Shown here: positions 29,904 to 38,209 of the stretch, in pieces
Numbering within the stretch: the first letter of the stretch is position 1
How the letters are laid out: each line of letters begins with the position of its first letter
Translations under genes and position numbers: made by a program
NCBI RefSeq assembly: GCF_010669145.1
Contig: NZ_CP048635.1
Coordinates: 992,001-1,056,000 of the forward strand
DNA: 64,000 nucleotides
Reading direction: 5' to 3'
Source of the DNA: Rhizobium oryzihabitans
GTDB lineage: Bacteria > Pseudomonadota > Alphaproteobacteria > Rhizobiales > Rhizobiaceae
The notes under the pieces: generated by a model
Seen by the model: the letters and a program-made list of their open reading frames with translations, nothing else
Told to the model about the DNA's origin: nothing
Database searches by the model: none

Positions 29904-30974
29904 TCAAGCCGCTTCGCCGATGGCGTGGCCGTTTTCATCGAAAGCCATCAGGTGCCGCGTATCGAGAAAAAGCTCGATCTCCGTATCCGGCTCGATGTCG
30001 TGAATGCCCTGCGCCAGCATGACCCAGCGCTGGCCTGAAAATTCGACGTGGACGAAACTTTCCGACCCGGCAATCTCCGAAATCAGTGTCCGCGCCCGGA
30101 GGGACTGCGCTGCCTGCCCTTTGCGATGCGGGAAGAGATGATGCGGCTGGAAGGCGATGGTCAACGGCCCGTCCGGCAAGGTGGCAAGATGCTGCGGAAC
30201 CATGACGACGGCCCGGTCCACCCGGGTGAAGGCATCACCGGTCTTGATGACCTCGATGGTGTTGAGCGGCGGATCGGCGAAGATTTTGGCAGTCACGATA
30301 TCAACCGGCTGCCGGTAAACCTCGATCGTGCGGTTGAATTGCGTCACCCGCCCTTCGTTGAGCGTCGCCGTATTGCCACCAAGCAGCAGCGCCTCGGAGG
30401 GTTCGGTGGTGGCATAAACGAAGATCGCGCCGGATTCCGCAAAGATGCGCGGCAATTCCTCACGCAATTCCTCGCGCAGCTTGTAGTCAAGATTGGCCAG
30501 CGGCTCGTCGAGCAGCACCAGATTGGCATTCTTGACGATGGCGCGGGCAAGCGCCGTGCGCTGTTGCTGGCCACCCGAAAGATTGAGCGGTGTGCGATCA
30601 AGATAAGGCGTCAGCTTTAAAAGCTCGGCGGCTTTTCTGACCTCCCTGTCGATTGTCGCCTGATCCTTGCCGGCGACACGCATCGGCGAGGCGATGTTTT
30701 CGTAAACGCTGAGCGCCGGATAATTGATGAACTGCTGATAGACCATGGCGACGTTACGTTTCTGCACCGGCCAGCCCGTCACATCCTCGCCGTTGAAAAA
30801 GATCGCACCGCCGCTTGGCTTGTCCAGCCCGGCCATCAGCCGCATGAGCGTCGTCTTGCCCGAAAGTGTCGGTCCAAGCAGGACGTTCAGGCTTCCGCGC
30901 TGCAACGTCAGATCGGTCGGGTGAATGTGATATTCACCGCCGGCCATCTTCGAGACGTTTCGCAATTCAAGCAT
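29904..30974 (-). CDS. glpS: glycerol ABC transporter ATP-binding protein GlpS (switch histidine missing)
   Basis: A 356-residue MalK-like ATPase. Walker A GPTLSGKT (residues 34-41), signature LSGGQ (132-136) and Walker B LVLLDEP (about 152-158) are intact. The H-loop reads VYATTEPSEAL, so the histidine that normally follows VT is threonine T190 (codon 30405-30407). Together with the signature defect of GlpT this removes one of the two composite ATP sites and leaves the other complete. It starts 48 bases after glpD. Confidence 0.92.
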   Translation of the reverse strand: MLELRNVSKMAGGEYHIHPTDLTLQRGSLNVLLGPTLSGKTTLMRLMAGLDKPSGGAIFFNGEDVTGWPVQKRNVAMVYQQFINYPALSVYENIASPMRVAGKDQATIDREVRKAAELLKLTPYLDRTPLNLSGGQQQRTALARAIVKNANLVLLDEPLANLDYKLREELREELPRIFAESGAIFVYATTEPSEALLLGGNTATLNEGRVTQFNRTIEVYRQPVDIVTAKIFADPPLNTIEVIKTGDAFTRVDRAVVMVPQHLATLPDGPLTIAFQPHHLFPHRKGQAAQSLRARTLISEIAGSESFVHVEFSGQRWVMLAQGIHDIEPDTEIELFLDTRHLMAFDENGHAIGEAA

Positions 30975-31022
30975 GGTGATCCAAAGCCTCCTCCGCTTTT
31001 CGTCCGGATCGTCAGATTGCCT

Positions 31023-32534
31023 TCAAGCGTTCACCTGCAATGTCTTCGATATAATCCTCCAGCCCGCGCACGTCTTCGGGGTTAAAAAGAGCCCCTGCTT
31101 GGTGCGACGCCACAGAATGTCCTCCGCCGTCAGCGCCCACTCCCGCGCCATCAGCCAGCGCACCTCGGTCTCATAAAGCGTACCGCCGAAATGCCGGCCC
31201 AGTGCCGCCTTCTCGCTTGCATTGCCGATCATCGCTGCCGCGTCCGTCCCGTAGCAGCGGACAAGCCGCTGGGCGTGACGCTCATCAAGGAAAGGATAAC
31301 GCGACCGCAGTGCCGTAACCTCTTTGGCATAGGCCTCGGCACCGAAGTTCCCGCCTGGCAAATGCGAACCTGCCGTCCATGGCGAGCCCTTTTCACCCAG
31401 CGCCTCGCCGATTTTTTCAAGAGCATGTTCGGCAAGCCGCCGATAGGTGGTGAGCTTGCCGCCGAAGATATTGAGGAGCGGCGCTTCGCCTTCAGCCCCT
31501 TCGGTTTTCAGCACATAATCGCGGGTCGCTTCCTGCGCTTTCGATGCGCCGTCATCAAACAGCGGCCGCACGCCGGAATAGGTCCAGACGATATCGGCCG
31601 GCGTGACCGGCTCAGCGAAATATTCGCTCGCCGCGCTGCAAAGATAGCTGATCTCCTCATCGCTGATCTTAACAGCACGGGGGTCGGCGGTATAGTCGCG
31701 ATCCGTCGTACCGATCAGCGTAAAGTCCTGTTCATAAGGGATGGCGAAGATGATGCGGCCGTCCGGATTCTGGAAAAAATAGGCGCGCGGATCGGAAAAC
31801 TTCCTGCGCACGATGATATGGCTGCCCTGCACGAGGCGAACATTGTGGACATTGTTCTTGCCGAACGTCGACGCCAGAACCTTGTCCACCCAAGGGCCGG
31901 CGGCATTCACCAGCATGCGCGCCCGATAGGTCGCGGTTTCTCCGGCCGCACTTTTTGTTTCGACCCGCCAGAAGGCGCCTTCGCGCCGCGCCGAAACGAC
32001 CTGCGTGCGGTTGAGGATCAGGGCGCCGCGATCGGCCGCGTCCCGGGCGTTCAGCACCACCAGCCGGGCATCGTCCACCCAGCCGTCGGAATATTCGAAA
32101 GCCTTGGCAAAAACCGGTTTTAGCGGTTTTCCGGCTGGATCACGGCGCAGATCGAGTGAGCGGGTGGCAGGCAGAAGCTTGCGGCCGCCGAGATTGTCGT
32201 AAAGAAAAAGCCCGAGACGCACGAGCCAAGCCGGGCGCACGCCGCCCTTCTGGAACGGCAGCACGAAACGCATCGGCCAGATGATGTGCGGCGCCATGGC
32301 CCAGAGCACTTCCCGTTCCATCAGCGCTTCGCGAACCAGACGAAACTCGTAATGTTCGAGATAACGCAAACCGCCATGGATGAGCTTGGTGGCGGCGGAC
32401 GAGGTGCCGGAGGCAAAATCGTTCATTTCCGCAAGTGCGACGGAATAGCCCCTGCCGACGGCGTCACGCGCAATGCCGCAGCCATTGATGCCGCCGCCGA
32501 TCACGAAAATATCGTGGATTGCCTCGTCAAACAT
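31023..32534 (-). CDS. glpD: aerobic glycerol-3-phosphate dehydrogenase
   Basis: A 503-residue FAD enzyme of the inner-membrane face that oxidises sn-glycerol 3-phosphate to dihydroxyacetone phosphate and feeds electrons to quinone. The FAD motif VIGGGINGCGIARDAVGRG is at about residues 10-28, and the family segments TSSAATKLIHGGLRYLE and VNAAGPWVD are clear. It is the first gene after the regulator glpR, with two repeated AAACGAA motifs in the 107-base gap. Its paralogue at 9021-10745 belongs to another operon. Confidence 0.95.
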   Translation of the reverse strand: MFDEAIHDIFVIGGGINGCGIARDAVGRGYSVALAEMNDFASGTSSAATKLIHGGLRYLEHYEFRLVREALMEREVLWAMAPHIIWPMRFVLPFQKGGVRPAWLVRLGLFLYDNLGGRKLLPATRSLDLRRDPAGKPLKPVFAKAFEYSDGWVDDARLVVLNARDAADRGALILNRTQVVSARREGAFWRVETKSAAGETATYRARMLVNAAGPWVDKVLASTFGKNNVHNVRLVQGSHIIVRRKFSDPRAYFFQNPDGRIIFAIPYEQDFTLIGTTDRDYTADPRAVKISDEEISYLCSAASEYFAEPVTPADIVWTYSGVRPLFDDGASKAQEATRDYVLKTEGAEGEAPLLNIFGGKLTTYRRLAEHALEKIGEALGEKGSPWTAGSHLPGGNFGAEAYAKEVTALRSRYPFLDERHAQRLVRCYGTDAAAMIGNASEKAALGRHFGGTLYETEVRWLMAREWALTAEDILWRRTKQGLFLTPKTCAGWRIISKTLQVNA

Positions 32535-32605
32535 GGACCCTCCCGCGCTTTCATCGACGCTCTCCCCATCGATATATTGAAAGCATGGCCATCTAATTCG
32601 AAGAT

Positions 32606-32626
32606 AAAACGAATGTCAAACGAAAT
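32606..32626. promoter_or_regulatory. putative GlpR operator in the glpD promoter region
   Basis: Two direct repeats AAAACGAA (32606-32613) and CAAACGAAAT (32617-32626) lie one helical turn apart between glpR and glpD. The same AACGAAA core forms an inverted repeat in front of glpR, which supports it as the DeoR-family recognition word. Confidence 0.5.
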
Positions 32627-32641
32627 TCCGGTGGTGGCAGA

Positions 32642-33415
32642 TCAGGGCTCACGCGCCTCTGTTTCGATCAGCCGAACATCGTGATCGGCACAGATGGATC
32701 GGATCGAATCGACCGGACAATGATCGGTGATGAAGGTGTGCACCTGCGACAGATGGCCGATGCGCACCGGTGCCGTGCGCTCGAATTTCAGCGAATCCGA
32801 CACCAGAATGACGTGGCGGGCGTTGGAGATGATCGCCTGCGCGACCTTGACCTCGCGAAAGTCGAAATCCAGCAGGGCGCCGTCCTCATCAATGGCCGAC
32901 ACGCCGATAACGGCGAAATCGACCTTGAACTGGCGGATGAAATCCACCGCCGCCTCGCCGACGATACCACCATCGGAACCCCGCACGACGCCGCCGGCGA
33001 TCACCACTTCAATGCCCGGGAAAACCCGCAACCTGTTGGCAACATTAATGTTATTGGTAATGACCATCAGCTCGTGATGGTCCGCCAGCGCTTCACCCAC
33101 CGCCTCTGTCGTGGTGCCGATATTGATGAAAAGGGAAGAGTTGTTGGGGATGAGGGCAGCGGCAGCGGCCCCGATCGCCTGCTTTTCAGAAGAGGCGATA
33201 GCGCGGCGCGCCTCGTATTTGACGTTTTCGTTGCCGCTTGGGAAAAGTGCGCCGCCATGGATGCGCGTCAGCACGCGCGTGTCGCACAGATCGTTGAGGT
33301 CCTTGCGGATTGTCTGGGGGGTCACCGAAAACCGCGCGGCCAATTCATCGACCAGCACCCGCCCGTTCGCTTTTGCCAGTGCAACGATTTCATCCTGACG
33401 CGGTGTAAGCAGCAT
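32642..33415 (-). CDS. glpR: DeoR-family repressor of glycerol genes
   Basis: A 257-residue DeoR protein. The helix-turn-helix (RVLVDELAARFSVTPQTIRK at about residues 19-38) is followed by the LTRIHGGA motif and the sugar-phosphate-sensing domain with INIGTTTEAV (about residues 95-104), a phosphate-binding loop. GlpR proteins repress glp genes until glycerol 3-phosphate binds. It lies directly upstream of glpD on the same strand, and operator-like repeats flank it on both sides. Confidence 0.92.
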   Translation of the reverse strand: MLLTPRQDEIVALAKANGRVLVDELAARFSVTPQTIRKDLNDLCDTRVLTRIHGGALFPSGNENVKYEARRAIASSEKQAIGAAAAALIPNNSSLFINIGTTTEAVGEALADHHELMVITNNINVANRLRVFPGIEVVIAGGVVRGSDGGIVGEAAVDFIRQFKVDFAVIGVSAIDEDGALLDFDFREVKVAQAIISNARHVILVSDSLKFERTAPVRIGHLSQVHTFITDHCPVDSIRSICADHDVRLIETEAREP

Positions 33416-33438
33416 TTCACCCTCCCTCCTCTTTCAAT

Positions 33439-33469
33439 TTTTTCGTTTCATTGAAGAGCGAACGAAAAA
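33439..33469. promoter_or_regulatory. inverted-repeat operator upstream of glpR
   Basis: A perfect 9-bp inverted repeat TTTTTCGTT (33439-33447) / AACGAAAAA (33461-33469) with a 13-base gap, 24 bases upstream of the glpR start. Sharing the AACGAAA word with the glpD upstream repeats suggests autorepression by GlpR. Confidence 0.6.
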
Positions 33470-33542
33470 CCAATGTCAAGGGACGGTTTTATAGGGGGCG
33501 ATAGCGACCGACTTGTGGACATACGCAAACGGCGCACCCGCA

Positions 33543-35036
33543 TTACCCGGCAAGCTTGTTAGCCGGCTTTTGAATTGGCGCAGATACCGGCTCCTGCGTG
33601 CCGGCACCGGAAAACATTGAGGACACGGCACCAAACGCATCGCCGATGCCGATCAGCACCGGTTCGTTCACGCCCAGCCTCGTAATTGCCGCAGCCAGTT
33701 GCGCAAGCGAACCACACCAGCGCTGTTCGTTTGAACGGCTAACAGAAATCATGACGGCAACGGGCGTTGAGGCAGGCATGCCGTGCGCAAGCAAGGAAGA
33801 CTGGATCTCGGCCGCGGTTCGCCCGCCCATATAAAAGACAGTGGTTATCGAGGGATCTGAAAGCGATTTCCAGTCGATATTGTCCGGCAGCTTTCCCTGT
33901 CGGGAATGTCCGGTGACGAATCGGACCGACTGCGCGTGGTCACGATGCGTCAGTGAGACACCGAGGCGCGAAGCCATGGCGCTTGCAGCCGTGATGCCTG
34001 GCACGACTTCGACCGGGATATTTTCGGCTTCCAGCGCGGCGATCTCCTCGCCGGCGCGCCCGAAAATCATCGGATCGCCGGATTTCAGCCGCACTACCCG
34101 TTTTCCAGCCTTGGCGAGACGGATCATCATCTCGTTGATATCCTCCTGCCTGCAGCTTTCCCGGCCGCCGCGCTTGCCGACAAGCATGCGCTTGGCCTCA
34201 CGCCGCGCCAGCTCCAGCACCTCAGCCGAGACGAGATCATCGAACAGGATGACATCAGCCGCCTGCAGGGCGCGCACCGCTTTCAGTGTCAACAGTTCTG
34301 CATCGCCCGGTCCAGCACCAACAAGCGTCACAAGGCCGCGACCCGATCCCCCTCGCCCGGCCTGTGTTCCGATATCCGTGAGCAGCCGTTCTTCACTTCC
34401 CTCATCCAGCCTTTCGGTAAACGCCCGATCAACGAATTTTTCCCAGAAAGACCGCCGCGCCGAACCGGGAACGAGCCGCAGGTTGACGCGCTCGCGGATC
34501 GTCTGGGCAAGTGCACTCCAATCCTTCAGCGAAAGCGGCAACAGGGTTTCGATGCGCCGGCGGATGGCCTGCGCCAGAATGGGTGCGGCACCATCCGTGG
34601 AAATCGACACCACCACCGGCGAGCGATTGACGATGGAGCCGAACTGGAACTGGCAGAATTCCGGCTTGTCGATGACGTTGACCGGAACGCCGGCCGCACG
34701 CGCGGCATCGTAAAATCTTCCGGCTTCCGCATCGGTTTCGCAATCCGCCAGCGCCAGTTCCGCACCTTTGAAAATATCCGCACCCCACAAACGGTCATGC
34801 CATGTCAGCATCGTGCTTTTTGCGAAGAGCGCCGCAAAGCTTTCCGCAAGCTCGCTTTCCTCGCAATAGAGATGAAGTTCCGCCCCGCAGGCCAGCAGCA
34901 GTTCCGCCTTCCACACGGCACCGTCCGATCCACCCGCTAACACCACGCGCTTGCCCTCGAGCCCCCAGAAGACTGGCAACTTGGCGAGCTTCTCCATGCG
35001 GGCCGGTTCATTCCGCTGCGGTTTTAAGGCATCCAT
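33543..35036 (-). CDS. cysG: siroheme synthase (multifunctional CysG)
   Basis: A 497-residue protein with an N-terminal precorrin-2 dehydrogenase/ferrochelatase domain (Rossmann motif VVLAGGSDGAVWKAELLLA at about residues 34-52) and a C-terminal uroporphyrinogen-III methyltransferase domain (VTLVGAGPGDAELLTLKA; VRLKSGDPMIFGRAGEE; VVPGITAASAMASRLG). It makes the siroheme needed by NirB. I take the ATG at 35034-35036, preceded by GGGGGA; it overlaps the end of nasA by 29 bases. An ATG at 34997 is an alternative. It closes the nrt-nir-nas operon, which fits its role as cofactor supplier. Confidence 0.92.
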   Translation of the reverse strand: MDALKPQRNEPARMEKLAKLPVFWGLEGKRVVLAGGSDGAVWKAELLLACGAELHLYCEESELAESFAALFAKSTMLTWHDRLWGADIFKGAELALADCETDAEAGRFYDAARAAGVPVNVIDKPEFCQFQFGSIVNRSPVVVSISTDGAAPILAQAIRRRIETLLPLSLKDWSALAQTIRERVNLRLVPGSARRSFWEKFVDRAFTERLDEGSEERLLTDIGTQAGRGGSGRGLVTLVGAGPGDAELLTLKAVRALQAADVILFDDLVSAEVLELARREAKRMLVGKRGGRESCRQEDINEMMIRLAKAGKRVVRLKSGDPMIFGRAGEEIAALEAENIPVEVVPGITAASAMASRLGVSLTHRDHAQSVRFVTGHSRQGKLPDNIDWKSLSDPSITTVFYMGGRTAAEIQSSLLAHGMPASTPVAVMISVSRSNEQRWCGSLAQLAAAITRLGVNEPVLIGIGDAFGAVSSMFSGAGTQEPVSAPIQKPANKLAG

Positions 35037-37655
35037 CGATGATCCCCCTGATTTCAGCGCGGCAGGAGCCACAATTGGTCCCGGCATTCAGCGCCTTGCC
35101 GATGGCTTCGACGCTGTGGCAGCCATCGCGGATGGCGGCCGTGATCTGGTTCACCCCGACATTGAAGCAGGAGCAGACAGTCGCGCCCGGATCGGCCCGA
35201 CCGGCTCCCGGACGACCGGCGACCAGCGCAAAACGCATGTGCAAATCCTCATGGCGTTCGTTCAGTTGTGAAATCGCCCAGTTGCGGGCAACGGCCACCG
35301 GCTCTCTGGCGACGAACAGCGCCACCAGCAGCGTTTCGCCGTCGAAGAAGGCAAGGCGCAAATCGCCGGTCTGCCGGTCGCTGTAACCCAGCGGCTCGAT
35401 CCGGACATCTATGCCGAAGACCTGCCGCGCCCAGCGCGTCCAGTCCTGCGGTTCTTCTTCGAAAGCAAGCTCCATGCGATAGCCGCCATCCGCCTTGGCG
35501 ATGGCCCAGTACGCACAATCCGGCGCAACGGGCCGCGTGCGGGAGATGGCGAAACCATAGGCCTTGGCCTCGAACCGTGTCGCCTTCACGCCCATGTTTT
35601 TCGAGGCGGGCTGGCCGGAATGCGGGTCCGTTACCGGAGCCACAACCATATCGATCCGCGCCCGCGAGGCGAACTGATCGTTCCAGTGCATCGGCGCAAA
35701 GACCGAGCCGCGCGCCTGCCTTTCGCTGACCAGCGCACGCAGCAGAACCTTGCCATGCGGGCTTTCCAGCTCCACCAGATCGGCGCTTTCAATTCCCAAT
35801 GCCTTCGCATCGTGGGGGTGAAGTTCGGCGAAGGGTTCGGCGATATGGGCGGTAAGCCGGGCGCTTTTGCCCGTGCGGGTCATGGTGTGCCATTGATCGC
35901 GAATGCGGCCGGTATTCAGCGTCAGCGGATAGTCCGGCGATGTTCTGCCGGTCTGCGGCAAAGCGGTGGCGATGAACCGCGCCTTGCCATCGGCATGATA
36001 AAAACGGCCATCCGCGAAAAAGCGGGTAACGGCAATCTCGCCGGGCCGGGCTTTCGGCCATTGAAAGGGCGGCATCGTTTCGTAGGAGAGCCGGTCGATC
36101 CCGCTGATATCGAAATCGCGGCTTCCGGCATTCTCGAAGCCGGAGAGAGTCGCATGTTCGACAAAAATCTCGGATGGTTGCCGGTAAGTGAAAGCGGCGT
36201 CGAAACCCATGCGCCTCCCCACTTCCGCCAATTGCCACCAGTCGGCCTTTGCTTCGCCGGGTGCATCGAGAAAGCCGCGCTGGCGGGAAATGCGCCGTTC
36301 GGAGTTGGTAACCGTACCGTCTTTCTCCCCCAGCCGAGCGATGGCAACAGCACATGGGCATGACGGGCCGTGTCTGTACCGGCCATGACATCGGATACCA
36401 CGACAAAGGCACAGGCCTTGATGGCCGCCTCGACTGCACCGGCATCCGGCATGGAAACGACCGGGTTGGTAGCCATGATCCACAGCGCCTTGATGCGGCC
36501 TTCGGCCACGGCCCTGAACATATCAACCGCTTTCAGGCCGGGCTTTTGCGCAATGGCGGGTGAAGCCCAGAAACGCTGCACACGATCACGGTCTTCGGCG
36601 CTTTCAATGGCCATATGGGCGGCCAGCATGTTGGCCAGTCCACCGACTTCGCGTCCACCCATGGCATTCGGCTGGCCGGTCAGCGAAAACGGCCCCATGC
36701 CCGGCCTGCCGATGCGGCCGGTGGCAAGGTGGCAATTGATGATGGCGTTGACCTTGTCCGTGCCGCTCTGCGACTGGTTGACGCCCTGACTGTAACAGGT
36801 GACGGTCTTTTCAGTGCGTTCGAACAATTCGTAGAATGAAATCAGTTCGGCGACTGTCAGGCCGGTCGCCTCGGCGATCTCCGGCAGGCTGTGCCCGGTT
36901 GCTGCCCTCATCGCAGCATCAAAACCGACCGTATGGTTTCCCACATAACCGCGATCGATTGCGGGACTATCGGAAAGATGCGCCAGCAGGCCGGTAAACA
37001 GCGCCACATCCCCATCCGGGCGAATGGCGAGGTGCATGTCGGCAATATCGGCGCTCATCGTCCGGCGCGGATCGATAACGACGACTTTCATTTCCGGCCG
37101 CGCGACCTTTGCCGCCGCAAGCCTTTGGTAAAGCACCGGATGGCACCAGGCGAGATTGGAACCGGTGAGGATCACCAGATCGGCAAGCTCCATGTCCTCA
37201 TAGGTGCCCGGCACCGTATCGGCCCCGAAGGCACGGCGATGGCCGGCGACGGAAGACGACATGCAGAGCCTTGAATTGGTATCGATATTGGCCGAACCGA
37301 TGAAACCCTTCATCAGCTTGTTGGCGAGATAATAATCCTCCGTCAGCAATTGGCCGGAGACGTAAAAGGCAACGGAGTCCGGTCCGTGTTCGGCGATGGC
37401 TTGAGAAAACCGGGAAGCGACGAGGTCAAGCGCTCCGTCCCATGCCGCCCGCCTGCCGCTGATTTCAGGGTGGAGCAAGCGACCGTCGAGGTCGATGGTC
37501 TCAGCCAGAGCCGAACCTTTGGAACATAGTCTTCCGAAATTGGCGGGGTGGTCCTGATCTCCCCTGACGGAAACGACGCCATTATCATTGACGGTGGCGA
37601 TAACGCCGCAGCCGACGCCGCAATAAGGACAGGTGGTTTTTGTTTCAGTGGGCAT
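35008..37655 (-). pseudogene. nasA: assimilatory nitrate reductase catalytic subunit, frameshifted (probable sequencing error)
   Basis: A cytoplasmic molybdopterin enzyme of about 882 residues once corrected, reducing nitrate to nitrite. The N-terminal 4Fe-4S motif CPYCGVGC and the molybdopterin domains lie in the first frame. A frameshift at the run 36327-36331 (five G on the coding strand where six are expected) breaks LGWGEKDGTVTNSERRISRQ. The second frame carries the rest, including the molybdopterin dinucleotide domain (LNTGRIRDQWHTMTRTGKS) and a C-terminal BFD-like 2Fe-2S domain (CSCFNVG, NCGSCRAE). It is separated from nirD by a 214-base gap holding a long palindromic repeat. Apart from the shift all motifs are intact. 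Confidence 0.87.
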
Positions 37656-37681
37656 GGGTTTGCCCTCTCAGTGCGTGGCTG

Positions 37682-37851
37682 TTACCCCCCTCTGTCCTGC
37701 CGGACATCTCCCCCTCAAGGGGGGAGATCGCCAAGCGGATGGCTCCCCGTTCCCTCTCCACCGGCGACGACGCCAGTTGTGAATGGAAGTTTGTGCCGCG
37801 ATTGATCTCCCCCCTTGAGGGGGAGATGTCCGGCAGGACAGAGGGGGGTAA
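37682..37851. repeat. rhizobial palindromic intergenic element (RIME/RPE-like)
   Basis: Arms 37682-37729 and 37804-37851 are a perfect 48-base inverted repeat around a 74-base centre, in the gap between nirD and nasA. The arm motif CTGTCCTGCCGGACATCTCC, and the nested CTCAAGGGGGGAG type stem, are characteristic of abundant rhizobial intergenic mosaic repeats. It sits inside an operon, so the transcript would carry a very strong hairpin. Confidence 0.85.
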
Positions 37852-37869
37852 CGCCGCTGCCATCGCAAT

Positions 37870-38204
37870 TCACTCCGCCGCAATCATCAAGGTTTCAAGC
37901 GCAATTGAGAGTCGTCCATCCAGATTGCGGACGGGTATGGTCTTCACCTCACCTTCATCCGCCCCAGCGCCTTGCCCGTTTCCAGCGAAATGACCCAATT
38001 ATGCAAGGGACATGTCACCGACACCCCATGCACGATGCCCTGAGACAGCGGCCCGCCCTTGTGCGGGCAATGATCCTCAATCGCGAAGATCTGATTTTCC
38101 GCCGTGCGGAATACGGCGATCTTGCCCATCGGCGTTTTCACGCAACGTGCGCCGCGCAGCGGAATGTCGGAGATGTCGCCAATATCGATCCAGTTGCTGT
38201 TCAT
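37870..38204 (-). pseudogene. nirD: nitrite reductase small subunit, frameshifted (probable sequencing error)
   Basis: With one base restored this is a 111-residue Rieske-fold subunit of NADH nitrite reductase. The ATG at 38202-38204 follows GGAG and overlaps nothing; nirB ends 5 bases upstream. The motif CPHKGG and the later CPLHNW give the Rieske-like ligand positions. The frame breaks at CCCC 37962-37965: a further G on the coding strand gives GKALGADEGEVKTIPVRNLD, then a normal end at 37870. As given, translation would stop after GKALGRMKVR (37944), losing the last strand region. Confidence 0.85.
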
Positions 38205-38209
38205 CGTTC

